Below the pieces are notes generated by a model, which searched no databases, was not told where the DNA came from, and worked only from the letters and a program-made list of their open reading frames with translations. Made by a program: the position numbers and the translations under genes. A DNA stretch of 47,469 bases, taken from NCBI GenBank assembly GCA_016789365.1, contig JAEURH010000014.1:1-47469 (forward strand). The letters run 5' to 3'. Positions 14,242-23,853 of this stretch are shown piece after piece. Source of the DNA: Anaerolineales bacterium (GTDB taxonomy: Bacteria; Chloroflexota; Anaerolineae; Anaerolineales; Villigracilaceae). Numbering within the stretch: position 1 is the first letter of the stretch; each line of letters opens with the position of its first letter.

Positions 14242-16449
14242 TTAGACATCTTTCTCTTCATCCAAATCTTCTTCACTCACCAACACTTCTCGTTCTTTAC
14301 CACCACCCTGAGATGGACCCACCACGCCCATTTTTTCTAACTCATCAAGCAAACGTGCGGCACGTGGATAACCAATTCTTAATCGGCGTTGTAATAAAGA
14401 TGCTGAAGCACGTTGACTTTGTCGCACAATTGAAATGGCTTGCTCGATTAAACCATCATCTTCATTTTCATCAGGTTCTTGCAATAATTTTTCCCAAGGT
14501 GGAGTTTCATTTACTGGTATATCACTATTTTTACGCCAGTGGTCAATTAATCTTTCAATTTCCATATCCGTAATCAAAACACCTTGCGCACGGACTGGGT
14601 TGCCAACTTCTGGGTTTAAGAAAAGCATATCACCACGCCCTAATAATGATTCTGCACCTGTGTAATCCAAAATCACGCGGCTATCTGTTCCAGAAGCAAC
14701 TGCAAATGCCAAACGGGCTGGGAAGTTGGCTTTGATTAAACCTGTCACAACATCAGTAGAAGGTCTTTGCGTAGCAACGACCAAATGAATGCCAGTGGCA
14801 CGCGCCATTTGAGCAAGGCGCACTAAGTTATGTTCTGTCTGGTCTGGAGCAGACATCATTAAGTCTGCAAGTTCATCAATTAGCACAACGATTCTTGGCA
14901 AAGCCACGCCATCGTCTTTACGAGTCAATTTACGATTGTAAGCATCTAAATCGCGGGCGTGGGCGGCTTCAAGCAAACGATAACGATGTTCCATTTCAAC
15001 CACCACCCAACGAAGCACACCCAAAATTCTTTCCAGACTTGTTTCTACTTTTCCATATAAATGTGGCAACCCATTAAAGCGAATCAATTCGACCATTTTC
15101 GAGTCAATCATTACCATACGTAATTCTTCAGGTGTGTTGTTCATTGCCAAACATGCCGCAATGGCTGTAATACAAACTGATTTACCCGAACCTGTGGAAC
15201 CTGCAATTAACAAATGTGGCATACGAGATAAATCTGCATTTAATGGATTCCCAGAAACATCGCGCCCTAATGCTAAATTCAAAGGTGCGCCACGCTTATA
15301 AAATGAATCCGATTCAAGCAAGGCACGCAAACGCACCATAGAACTATTCGTATTCGGCACTTCAATACCAACATACGGTTTGCCCGGCACAGGTGCTTCA
15401 ATGCGTAAGCGTTGAGCCGATAATGCCAATGCCAAATCTTTTTCAAGCGAAGCAATTTGCGCCACACGCACTTTCATTTGTTGCAAATCATCTTCATCGG
15501 TGCCGGGCTTTTTGATAAAACCAGGTTGCACAGCAAATTGCGTCACAGATGGACCAACGCGATAACCAATCACAGTTGCTGGAATGCCAAACTCAGAAAG
15601 TGTTTTCATAATCAAACCTGCCGTTTGATTAATCGTGCGTTCATCAGCGCGGGCAGTTGTATCGCCAAGCAATATGCTCAACGGAGGTAATTCATCTGAA
15701 CGCGGTGGTGGCTTGAGTGATTTCTCTTCTTTTTTGTTGGCAGATTTTAATGATGTACGAAACTCCGGTGGAATGGCTGGTACTTTCTTTTTGACTGGGC
15801 TGGTTTTTGGTTTTTCAATATCTGATTCTTTCGCTTCTTCCTTAAGTGGAGTTGATACTGAACGATAAGCCTGAGTTGAATCCCCAGCCAAGTTGATTAA
15901 GTACAGTTCAAGCCAACCCCAAAATCCAAACCCTGTGGCGAGAGTAAGTATCCATAAAATAAATAATATCAATGTGCCAATAATAGAGCCTGTTGCATTC
16001 CACAACAATGTGACCAACCCCCAACCTAGTCGCCCGCCGTCCATGCCAGACTCGGCACGGAATAAGTCATTGCCAAATAGAACAGCCATCATGCCTAAGG
16101 TCAATAAAGAAGCGATTTCGAGGGCAATGAGTCGAATCCATTTTATATCTTGTGTGTCACGGCGCAATAAGGTGTATCCAAAATATCCAACGCCAAACAA
16201 AATAAACACACATCCCCAACCAAACCACAAACGAAGTTCAATTGCAATGCGTGAGATTAAGAAGCCTTCGGTGTAACCAAATGCGGCGAGTAAAAAGATG
16301 ATAGCGAGTGCGATTAAAGCAACGCCAGTAGCATCGCGCACAAAACGACCGAATTGAGCATTGAAACGCGTGAGTCTATCTAGCCAATCATTTTGAATGG
16401 GCAGTTGGCTTTGTTCGTATTGTTTGTGGCGTTTGTGTTTTTGTTTCAT
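14242..16449 (-). CDS. ftsK: DNA translocase FtsK/SpoIIIE
   Basis: Septal DNA pump that clears chromosome ends during division. The 735-residue protein has four N-terminal helices (about residues 38-190), a short charged linker and the motor domain with Walker A IAGSTGSGKS, Walker B IVVLIDELADL and the RATGIHLVVATQRPSTDVVTG block. The last 65 residues form the winged-helix gamma domain (SLLQRRLRIGYPRAARLLDELEKMGVVG), which reads oriented DNA motifs. The linker is short, as in SpoIIIE, not long as in E. coli FtsK. No strong ribosome binding site precedes the start; a degenerate CACAGAG repeat lies in the gap on each side. Confidence 0.96.
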   Translation of the reverse strand: MKQKHKRHKQYEQSQLPIQNDWLDRLTRFNAQFGRFVRDATGVALIALAIIFLLAAFGYTEGFLISRIAIELRLWFGWGCVFILFGVGYFGYTLLRRDTQDIKWIRLIALEIASLLTLGMMAVLFGNDLFRAESGMDGGRLGWGLVTLLWNATGSIIGTLILFILWILTLATGFGFWGWLELYLINLAGDSTQAYRSVSTPLKEEAKESDIEKPKTSPVKKKVPAIPPEFRTSLKSANKKEEKSLKPPPRSDELPPLSILLGDTTARADERTINQTAGLIMKTLSEFGIPATVIGYRVGPSVTQFAVQPGFIKKPGTDEDDLQQMKVRVAQIASLEKDLALALSAQRLRIEAPVPGKPYVGIEVPNTNSSMVRLRALLESDSFYKRGAPLNLALGRDVSGNPLNADLSRMPHLLIAGSTGSGKSVCITAIAACLAMNNTPEELRMVMIDSKMVELIRFNGLPHLYGKVETSLERILGVLRWVVVEMEHRYRLLEAAHARDLDAYNRKLTRKDDGVALPRIVVLIDELADLMMSAPDQTEHNLVRLAQMARATGIHLVVATQRPSTDVVTGLIKANFPARLAFAVASGTDSRVILDYTGAESLLGRGDMLFLNPEVGNPVRAQGVLITDMEIERLIDHWRKNSDIPVNETPPWEKLLQEPDENEDDGLIEQAISIVRQSQRASASLLQRRLRIGYPRAARLLDELEKMGVVGPSQGGGKEREVLVSEEDLDEEKDV

Positions 16450-16510
16450 TATTTTTTACCAGAGATGCACAAAGATTTTTGTATATCTATCTCTGTTTAT
16501 CATTGGTGAA

Positions 16511-18424
16511 TTAATTTTGTTCTTGCAATTCGGCTTCCATTTCGAGAATTGTTTTTGCTACAGCTTCAATGGCAATTCTTTGCTTGCGATATAAATCCGC
16601 TTCAGACATGGCGAGGCGAGAAGCAACATCTCTTACTTTACGTCCTTCAATAAATTTCATTTCAAGGATGTTATACAAAATCCATTCGGTTGTAAATTTT
16701 CTATCACCGCTGGGTTTCACTTGGTCAACGGCGCGGCGTAATAATGAACGAAGTGCATTAGCAGGGTTGCCATCTTCTTGCATGAGGTCTTGTACTACTT
16801 GTAATTTTATCAGCGGATTGTTTGTAAATTTGGGTCCGCCCCAATAATGGGTCAGCGCGTCTTTGACCCAGTTTGCTAAGTCGGCTTCGTGTGGCAGGGG
16901 TTCGTCTATCAAACTTGTTTTGGAGTCGTATCTGCCTGCGGCTCTCATGCGTTGAATCATTTCCACTTGCGGTTGAATATCGGCTAGTGAACGGAATACG
17001 TTTTGTTGTAGTTGGCGGTCTTCTAATGCTATGGCAACGCGGTCGGCAAGCATCCACAATGATTCACGTTGGTCGGGTTCTATCATTTTTTGATTTTCGT
17101 TGTGAGCCACGCCGAGTAAACCAATTAATGTTGGGGTTTCATCGAAATCCATATTAGCAGTTCTTCTTCGGAATAATGGAAGTATCCAAAAATTTCCCCA
17201 TTGAAATTCGCGGCGTGGGTCGCCATTGACTTGGTTAAGGGCTTCGGTTAGACCTTCTTGGTCTAACATTGAGCGATTGCCTGCAACAATGATGGGGTCT
17301 AATGTTTCGTCGTTTAATGAAGCAACAAAGGCGGCAGGAGATTGCAAATGGTCGCGCACGGCGGCTAAGATGGCTTCGAGAAATTGTTGCAAGTCGCCTT
17401 GTGTTAATAATCTTTCTTCTATGTTTTGCAATAATACAAGTTCTTTACGGTCTCTTCCGAAAAATAGCCAGCGTTCCCAAAGTGGGGCGGCGAAGGTGAT
17501 AGCATGTTCCATTAATAAGATTGTTGCTACTACTGTAAATGGAACAAAGGCATTATAGGGTGTGCCAAAAAATTCACCACCACGTCGTACAACAGTCATA
17601 AAGGCTAAAGCGGCGGAGGCGGTAACAGGTCCGCGCATAATCCATTTGAAGAGACGGCTCTTAATCACGCGGTCGGGCCATGAAACGCCGAAGAATGCAA
17701 CTGCATATGCCATGACAACAATTAAAATGGCAACAATTATGTTGATGATGGTGGCTGTTCCCCAAAAGATAAATTGATGTTGTGTGGCGAAGCTATAACC
17801 AAACATAAGGTATGGGAAAGAACCCAAAGCAGGGGCGGTGGCACCAGCCATGAGGTAAATCATGCGGCGGCGACCAGAACGAGTCAACATCAAGTTGTAG
17901 GCACGGTAGAAGTTAATCGCCGCCCAAATCATGGCAGTAATGTAAAAGACGGTGAAAATTTCAGTCCAAAGGGTTCGCTGTAAATATGGGGCGGGTTTGC
18001 CGTTGGGAATAATCTCGCCGAGTAAATTGCCTGTGGCAAGTAAAAGAAGGAAGATGCTGGCGATGGCATACATTAATCGAACGGCAATACGTCTTCGTCC
18101 GCGTGAGGGTTTGCCTGCAGTAACTAATAATGCATCTGATAAATGTAAATAAGCGGCGGGTAAAAAGATAATGCCGAACCATTGTAAGCGCATGAGCACA
18201 TCTAGCGTTTGGATGGCTTGTGAATTATCTTGTAAGGCTTCGGCAGTAAATACAACTACCACGCACAATAGAATGAGCGCAAAAGATTTTGCAACTCTAT
18301 CTCGTAAGTTAAATGACAGGGAATATAAAAATAAAGAAAAAGCGGTGACGGCAATGCCCGCTGTGAGGATTTGGTTAATGGTTTGGATGCCCGTCAACAC
18401 AGCCGCTGACAAGTCGTTAATCAT
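16511..18424 (-). CDS. Seven-helix membrane protein with GAF and sigma-like HTH domain
   Basis: A 637-residue protein without a recognisable enzyme domain. The N-terminal region (about residues 12-310) has seven or more membrane helices in the style of 7TM histidine kinase sensor domains. Residues about 330-465 form a GAF-like domain (NIEERLLTQGDLQQFLEAILAAV ... WMLADRVAIALEDRQLQ). The C-terminus, from about 515, is helical and ends with a helix-turn-helix-like segment (FIEGRKVRDVASRLAMSEAD, then LYRKQRIAIEAVAKTI) resembling sigma region 4. No kinase H, N or G box is present. I infer a membrane-bound one-component regulator. It is 18 bases downstream of a GNAT gene and probably co-transcribed with it. 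Confidence 0.7.
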   Translation of the reverse strand: MINDLSAAVLTGIQTINQILTAGIAVTAFSLFLYSLSFNLRDRVAKSFALILLCVVVVFTAEALQDNSQAIQTLDVLMRLQWFGIIFLPAAYLHLSDALLVTAGKPSRGRRRIAVRLMYAIASIFLLLLATGNLLGEIIPNGKPAPYLQRTLWTEIFTVFYITAMIWAAINFYRAYNLMLTRSGRRRMIYLMAGATAPALGSFPYLMFGYSFATQHQFIFWGTATIINIIVAILIVVMAYAVAFFGVSWPDRVIKSRLFKWIMRGPVTASAALAFMTVVRRGGEFFGTPYNAFVPFTVVATILLMEHAITFAAPLWERWLFFGRDRKELVLLQNIEERLLTQGDLQQFLEAILAAVRDHLQSPAAFVASLNDETLDPIIVAGNRSMLDQEGLTEALNQVNGDPRREFQWGNFWILPLFRRRTANMDFDETPTLIGLLGVAHNENQKMIEPDQRESLWMLADRVAIALEDRQLQQNVFRSLADIQPQVEMIQRMRAAGRYDSKTSLIDEPLPHEADLANWVKDALTHYWGGPKFTNNPLIKLQVVQDLMQEDGNPANALRSLLRRAVDQVKPSGDRKFTTEWILYNILEMKFIEGRKVRDVASRLAMSEADLYRKQRIAIEAVAKTILEMEAELQEQN

Positions 18425-18442
18425 TTTGTTTGCGTTCCGATA

Positions 18443-18982
18443 TTATTTTAGTATTTTTGCGAAAAATAATGCTACATCTTGATTAAGGTAGTACTGGTCA
18501 TTATACCCGCAGAAGTCGTAACCAAATTTTTGTGCAAGGCGAATAGCAGGTAAATTTTTTGATTGCAATTCTAAAATTAAGCGACGATGTAGGCGTGTCT
18601 CTGCCCAGCCTTGTGCGGCGGCTAATAATGCAGAAGCCACACCTCGTCGGCGAAAGGATGCTTCCACGACCAAATCAGTTATCCACACAACAGAGGCGGT
18701 TGCACGTTCTAACAGACAAATATAACCAACTGGGTCTTGCGCCATTAATGCTGTAAACATCATAGACTTTCGCACCCAATCATCTGCTAAGGCAAACTTA
18801 TTATGTGGATATTCGATTTGAATGGAGCGAGGCAAACGGACTTCTCGAAATGTGGTTACTACTTGATTTGAATCACGCTTTAATTCTAATTGCCAAACCG
18901 AATCACTAGTAACATTATGGTCGAACGCCATTAATTTTTGTAAATCAGTTGCCACTGTTGGGCGAAGTTGAATTTCAGACAT
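18443..18982 (-). CDS. GNAT-family N-acetyltransferase
   Basis: Single-domain acetyltransferase of 179 residues. The acetyl-CoA loop is VEASFRRRGVASALLAAAQGWAE (R/Q-x-x-G-x-A type), preceded by WITDLVV and followed by LILELQSKNLPAIRLAQKFGYDFCGYNDQYY, the usual C-terminal half. Substrate unknown. An AGGAAG ribosome binding site precedes the ATG at 18982. An extended -10 promoter (19011-19019) lies just upstream. The membrane-bound GAF-HTH gene follows after 18 bases. Confidence 0.87.
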   Translation of the reverse strand: MSEIQLRPTVATDLQKLMAFDHNVTSDSVWQLELKRDSNQVVTTFREVRLPRSIQIEYPHNKFALADDWVRKSMMFTALMAQDPVGYICLLERATASVVWITDLVVEASFRRRGVASALLAAAQGWAETRLHRRLILELQSKNLPAIRLAQKFGYDFCGYNDQYYLNQDVALFFAKILK

Positions 18983-19010
18983 ACATTCTTCCTGTCAATC
19001 ATTTTTTATA

Positions 19011-19019
19011 ATCATATCA
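19011..19019 (-). promoter_or_regulatory. Extended -10 promoter upstream of the GNAT gene
   Basis: TGATATGAT on the minus strand (19019-19011) fits the extended -10 pattern TGnTATAAT with one mismatch. It lies right after the stop of the upstream gene (19022), giving a leader of about 20-25 bases. Confidence 0.4.
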
Positions 19020-19021
19020 GT

Positions 19022-19699
19022 TTATTGAGAAGCGATACGCACTGGCACAATACAGGCGGGTAGTTCAATGCCTTGGTTATCTACAACAACCAATCGCAAT
19101 TGATAATCGCCAGGTGTAAGCGCGGCGGTATTCCATGAACCAAGCCTGCCTTCATTGACAATTTCACGCCCTGCCGCAATAGTTGCCCATGTTTCACTTC
19201 CCGCTGGCGCCACTTCATATTTGAAAAAACCAAAGTTAGGAATGTTAACCGTACCTGTTATTTCAATTGCACCTGAAATTTCATCGCCAGGTTGTGGAAA
19301 TGTAATAGAAAGTTGATTTGGCACACATCCACTTGCATTTGGGGCTACAGTACCTTCAGGCACATTTGCAAATTGAGTTTGCATTTCAGGCGATAATGTA
19401 CCAGTGGGTGTAGAGATAAAATCTATAGTAGGGGTTGCGAGGAAAAAATCTGAAGGTAAGCCAGGGATAACAAAAGATGTGACTGAAAACACGAAGCAAA
19501 ACAAAATAATAATTAACGTTGAAATAGCAACAGAACGCGCTAAACGGCGAGATGAAAACTCACGCTCTAAACTAAAAACTGCAATGCGCCAATCATGCCA
19601 AGAACGCCACAACCAGCGGAATGAAAACAAACCACCGATTGCCAACAAAATATAAATCAACGCCTCGTAGGTGTCGAGAAATCTATAAAACTCTACCAT
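19022..19699 (-). CDS. Membrane-anchored protein with Ig-like extracytoplasmic domain
   Basis: A 225-residue protein with two membrane segments (about residues 13-31 and 53-77) and a C-terminal extracytoplasmic part. The latter contains a beta-sandwich of the FlgD/Ig-like type: SITFPQPGDEISGAIEITGT, then FGFFKYEVAP and AALTPGDYQLRLVVVDNQG. Such domains are used for binding or assembly on the cell surface. Between membrane and Ig domain lies a Thr/Pro-rich linker (FLATPTIDFISTPTGTLSP). It starts 12 bases after the nucleoside phosphorylase stop and so is probably in the same operon, although no functional link is evident. Confidence 0.75.
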   Translation of the reverse strand: MVEFYRFLDTYEALIYILLAIGGLFSFRWLWRSWHDWRIAVFSLEREFSSRRLARSVAISTLIIILFCFVFSVTSFVIPGLPSDFFLATPTIDFISTPTGTLSPEMQTQFANVPEGTVAPNASGCVPNQLSITFPQPGDEISGAIEITGTVNIPNFGFFKYEVAPAGSETWATIAAGREIVNEGRLGSWNTAALTPGDYQLRLVVVDNQGIELPACIVPVRIASQ

Positions 19700-19711
19700 A
19701 AAGGTTTTAAT

Positions 19712-20548
19712 TTACAGTCCGCGTAATACGCCGCGAATGATTTTTTCAATTTTTGGGGTAATCACTTTGCCCGCTTCAATCACTTCTTCATGCGTTGTAA
19801 TGGTTGAGCCATCTAAATTAGCTTTATTACTAATGCCTGAAAGCCCTAACGCACGCATACCGCCATGCCGTGCCACAATCACCTCTGGCACGGTAGACAT
19901 GCCGACAGCATCCACGCCAATTAAACGTAAGAAGCGTAAATCGGCTGGAGATTCAAACGAAGGTCCACTCAGCCCTGCATACACGCCTTCTTGTAAAGCA
20001 ATCTTATCTTCTTTTGCAACTTTACGAGTCAAATCACAAAGCGCACGGTCATACGGCTGACTCATATCAGGAAAACGTGGACCCAACTCATCTAAATTTG
20101 GTCCCATCAATGGATTTAAGCCAGACATACCCATTAGATTTAACTGGTCTGTGATGAGCATGACATCCCCTGGAGAAAAATCTGGATTTACCCCACCCGC
20201 CGCATTTGTGACTATCAGGCTGGGGATGTGTAACCGCTGCATTATCCTCACTGGAAGTGTAGTCTCGCCCATTGTATAACCTTCATAATAATGAATCCGC
20301 CCTTGCATTACCAACACAGGTTTATCTTCCAACATGCCGATGACAAATCTACCTACATGACCATGCACCGTAGAGACGGGGAAATTCGGCAAGTCGCTAT
20401 AAGCAATGGTAACAGCATCTGAAACAGAATCAGCCAACCCGTTAAGTCCCGAACCGAGGATAATTCCAGCCATAGGTTGAATCGAAATCTGTTTTTTAAT
20501 CGTAGTAGTAAGTTCATCAATTTGTTGAAGGGAAATAAATTTTTGCAT
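19712..20548 (-). CDS. punA: Purine nucleoside phosphorylase (trimeric type)
   Basis: Cleaves inosine and guanosine (and deoxy forms) with phosphate to base plus ribose-1-phosphate in purine salvage. The 278 residues carry the class II signatures: LGSGLNGLAD phosphate loop, VHGHVGRF, VTNAAGGVNPDFSPGD, GPSFESPADLRFLR and GMSTVPEVIVARHGGM. The base-specifying Asn in GISNKANL favours 6-oxopurines, as in the trimeric enzymes. An extended -10 promoter lies about 60 bases upstream (20613-20621). A small membrane protein follows in the same direction. Confidence 0.95.
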   Translation of the reverse strand: MQKFISLQQIDELTTTIKKQISIQPMAGIILGSGLNGLADSVSDAVTIAYSDLPNFPVSTVHGHVGRFVIGMLEDKPVLVMQGRIHYYEGYTMGETTLPVRIMQRLHIPSLIVTNAAGGVNPDFSPGDVMLITDQLNLMGMSGLNPLMGPNLDELGPRFPDMSQPYDRALCDLTRKVAKEDKIALQEGVYAGLSGPSFESPADLRFLRLIGVDAVGMSTVPEVIVARHGGMRALGLSGISNKANLDGSTITTHEEVIEAGKVITPKIEKIIRGVLRGL

Positions 20549-20612
20549 CTGGCAAACCTATCTTCGTAAATTTACAAATGGCTGTTAACCCCAATCACCA
20601 ATTTGTGTAAGC

Positions 20613-20621
20613 ATTATATCA
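20613..20621 (-). promoter_or_regulatory. Extended -10 promoter of the nucleoside phosphorylase gene
   Basis: TGATATAAT on the minus strand (20621-20613) is a perfect extended -10 element (TGnTATAAT). The -35 region is poor, which is usual for extended -10 promoters. Start near 20606, leader about 58 bases. Confidence 0.6.
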
Positions 20622-20682
20622 GAAATCACCTTTCAATTTTCAGAGTAGATAAATTTTGTTTCTTATGCTATCCTCTAGCCCA

Positions 20683-23600
20683 ATGCGTCATCCATCAGAA
20701 AATAATTTTAACATTTTTGCTTCTTTGTTGTTGGGCGGCATGGGGGTTAGCCTGTTGTTGATTCCAAACTTATTAAATATTGTCGCGCCTAACCAATCTA
20801 ACTTAATGGTGATGGCGTTAGGTGTTGTGAGTTTTGCAATAGCACTGGCGTTACAAGCGCTCGCAGTGACTGGTTGGTTCTCTTGGCGCGCCCGTTTGAT
20901 ACAAGTTTTTTCAAGTTTGCTTTTTATTTTGTTTTCAATTTTATATTTGCAAAACAAATTCTGGATGGAAGCCACAGTTCTTTTCTTTGTTGGTCTAATG
21001 CAGTTGGCTTTAATTGTTATTTCCACTTCGCCACGCTTCTTTGGCTTCGACATACTAAATTTTACATTTGCATTGGCAGGTTTTGCGGCGGGCATTTTTC
21101 TGGCAGTAACAAAAATAGATACGGCACAAGTACAATGGGCAAGTTATGTTCCATATATAGGTGGTTCGTTTTTTATCCTTTCATTTATTGCGGCAAGCGT
21201 ATTAATTGTTTTGCCAAAATACAACAAATATGTTTTGCCTTTGCAAGCCCTACCATGGATGGCATGGTGTTTTACATTAGTGCCAACCATATATGGCGCA
21301 AATTTAATTGTGCCAGTTGTATTAATTGGAATGATTTTGTTTGGTAATTTATTAAAGTGGGAGCAAATTCAATTGCCTTATGGAGATATTCTTGGACGCA
21401 GAATTGTTTTGATTGCCTGCACCATTGAATTGAGCGTACTCATTTTTTTGAGTGCCTTGCTCTCTGTTTTAGACCAAGCCATTGATGGCCAATATAATGC
21501 ACTCGTCACGGCACGAGAAGCGGCATTTGTGTTCTTTACAATTTTTACAGCGGTGGTGTATTTTGAGGGGTTGACCATCATCATCACCATGAATGGTTTA
21601 ATGAAAGAATTAAATAAAAGCGAAAAAGAAACGGAAGATGCTGATGAAAATAGTGATGATTCGCTTTCTATTTGGAATACGCGTTTTGGCAAATATGTCA
21701 AACCATTTATTCTTTCACGCGAAGGGACGCGCCTTAAACTGAGCGCACAAGCCGATCAGTTGAATGTGCTTTCACAACAAATTGCCAATGAAAAGAAGCG
21801 CAATGCTCAATTAACTTTATTGATGGAATTAAGCCAACAACTTGAAAATCAATTAGACCAGCCCGTCTCTGCGCAACTAGCAGTTAATACACTCGACCGT
21901 GCCTTGAATTGCTCCATAGTGACTGTATTCATTCACGAACCAGAAATGCAAGACTTTATGATGCTTGCCGCAACAGGCGAAAAAATTAACATGGCTCCGC
22001 CGGGCTATCGCCAAAGTTCTTCGACGGGTTTAATTGGACGAGCATTTCGACAACGAAAAACCCAAATCGTCAATGATTTAAGGAAAGACCCTGATTACAT
22101 TCAATTTGAAGGTGAAAATAGTTTATCAGCAGTAGTCATTCCGTTAATTTCAAATGGACATGTGCATGGCATGATTGCATTTAATAGCGAGCAATTAAAT
22201 GCTTTTAGCAGTATTGATGTTGGGCTAGCAGAAGCGGTTGCGGCGGAATTAATTCGCGCGTGGGAGCGGTCTGGGTATCACCAAAGGTTAACAAATCTGA
22301 TTCAATCTGGGAGTCAATTTTTATCTGTGGTTGACCCAAATGCTACTGCGCGTGATGTAGCCTCAGTAACGAGAGAAATTTTACAAGCGCGTTTCACGTT
22401 CGTTCACATTCAATTAGGGCAAGAAAGAAATTTCATTCAAAGTTCTTCATCAGGCAACGCGCCTCATTTATTGCAGTCTTTAGAAAAATCGCTCAATTCA
22501 GAAGGTTTGGTGCAAATTATTTTTCAAGCCATTCAACCGTTTCGCATTCGTGATGTGCGGAAATATCCAGCCACTTCGCACTTAAATATTGATAATTCAA
22601 ACTTAAGAAGTATGTTGGCAATTCCTATTCGTTGGCATCAAGTGAACATTGGTGCAATTTTTGCTTTCGGTAAGCAAAACGAGGTTTTCTTCACTGAAAA
22701 TGATGAGTCATTAGCAGAATTGCTTGCTATTCAAGCGGCAGGCGCGTTTGAAAGCACCTGGTTACAACAAGAATTACGTTCTTCGCTTCGCATCACCTCA
22801 TTGCTGTATCGCCTTAGCAACCAAATTATTCAAGCTGAAAATTTGGAAGAAGCCGCCACCGATATTGCTCAAACAGCACATAAATTATCAGCCAGCACTA
22901 CCACTGGCATTGTTTTACTAAATGTAGATGAAAGCATTGCCGCCGAAGTAAAAATAGAAGCGGGAGAACTCGTGCAGGGGTCACGTCACCCGATGAAATT
23001 AATTAAAGATGCGATGAATGCAGGTCAGTTAATCTACTTTTCGAAAGGTCAATCAGGCATTCAAAGTTGTATTCCTATTAAAACCCCAATCAGAAATTAT
23101 GGTGCCATTTGGATGGAATCACCAGATGACCAAAAGAATAACCCCGCTACAAATCCAAATGACATGCAAGCATTGGTGAATCAAGCCGCCATTGCCTTAG
23201 AGCGTTCCATGCTGTTAGCAGAATCTCGCCGTCAAGCCATTGAAATCAAAGCCGCGTATGACACGCTTGAAGAAACATACGACCAAACGTTGGCATCATT
23301 AACTTCTGCGTTGGATGCACGCGATAGAGAAACAGAAGGTCATAGCATTCGCGTTAGTCATTTGGCAGTAAAACTTGGTGAAATGCTTAAGTTTTCTAGC
23401 GAACAATTAAAAGTTTTAGAACGCGGTTCGTTATTACATGATATTGGCAAAATCGGAATCAGCGATACGATTTTACATAAGCCTGGCAAACTTAATGATG
23501 AAGAGTGGAAGTTAATGAAATTGCATCCAGATATTGGTGCAAAAATTGTTGAAGGTATTCCATTTTTAGAAGATACTATCCCACTTATTCGTCATCATCA

Positions 23601-23853
23601 AGAACGTTGGGATGGAACAGGTTATCCTAGCGGGTTAAAAGGTGAAGAGATTCCAATTTTGGCGCGTTTGTTTTCAGTCATTGATGCGTTTGATGCGCTC
23701 ACTAGCAATCGCCCATATCGTCAAAAAATTTCTACAGAAGAAGCGTTAATTTATTTACGCGAACAATCAGGAATTTTATTTGACCCCACTATTGTAGATG
23801 CGTTTGAAAAAATGATAATTGAAGACCCTGCTGTTATTGCAGTTTCAGATTAA
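20683..23853 (+). CDS. Multi-helix membrane 3xGAF/HD-GYP c-di-GMP phosphodiesterase
   Basis: Second predicted cyclic-di-GMP phosphodiesterase of the window, 1056 residues from the ATG at 20683 (upstream in-frame TTG and ATG codons lack a ribosome binding site). The first 310 residues contain about eight membrane helices, unlike the two-helix start of the first paralogue, so the sensory inputs differ. Three GAF domains follow (about 365-525, 540-695 and 705-850). The C-terminal HD-GYP domain has HDIGK (H919, D920) and HHQERWDGTGYP (H971, H972, D977), so the metal site is intact. A coiled segment (YDTLEETYDQTLASLTSALD) links GAF3 to the catalytic domain. No GGDEF partner is seen. Its stop codon abuts that of the convergent ltaE. 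Confidence 0.9.
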   Translation: MRHPSENNFNIFASLLLGGMGVSLLLIPNLLNIVAPNQSNLMVMALGVVSFAIALALQALAVTGWFSWRARLIQVFSSLLFILFSILYLQNKFWMEATVLFFVGLMQLALIVISTSPRFFGFDILNFTFALAGFAAGIFLAVTKIDTAQVQWASYVPYIGGSFFILSFIAASVLIVLPKYNKYVLPLQALPWMAWCFTLVPTIYGANLIVPVVLIGMILFGNLLKWEQIQLPYGDILGRRIVLIACTIELSVLIFLSALLSVLDQAIDGQYNALVTAREAAFVFFTIFTAVVYFEGLTIIITMNGLMKELNKSEKETEDADENSDDSLSIWNTRFGKYVKPFILSREGTRLKLSAQADQLNVLSQQIANEKKRNAQLTLLMELSQQLENQLDQPVSAQLAVNTLDRALNCSIVTVFIHEPEMQDFMMLAATGEKINMAPPGYRQSSSTGLIGRAFRQRKTQIVNDLRKDPDYIQFEGENSLSAVVIPLISNGHVHGMIAFNSEQLNAFSSIDVGLAEAVAAELIRAWERSGYHQRLTNLIQSGSQFLSVVDPNATARDVASVTREILQARFTFVHIQLGQERNFIQSSSSGNAPHLLQSLEKSLNSEGLVQIIFQAIQPFRIRDVRKYPATSHLNIDNSNLRSMLAIPIRWHQVNIGAIFAFGKQNEVFFTENDESLAELLAIQAAGAFESTWLQQELRSSLRITSLLYRLSNQIIQAENLEEAATDIAQTAHKLSASTTTGIVLLNVDESIAAEVKIEAGELVQGSRHPMKLIKDAMNAGQLIYFSKGQSGIQSCIPIKTPIRNYGAIWMESPDDQKNNPATNPNDMQALVNQAAIALERSMLLAESRRQAIEIKAAYDTLEETYDQTLASLTSALDARDRETEGHSIRVSHLAVKLGEMLKFSSEQLKVLERGSLLHDIGKIGISDTILHKPGKLNDEEWKLMKLHPDIGAKIVEGIPFLEDTIPLIRHHQERWDGTGYPSGLKGEEIPILARLFSVIDAFDALTSNRPYRQKISTEEALIYLREQSGILFDPTIVDAFEKMIIEDPAVIAVSD

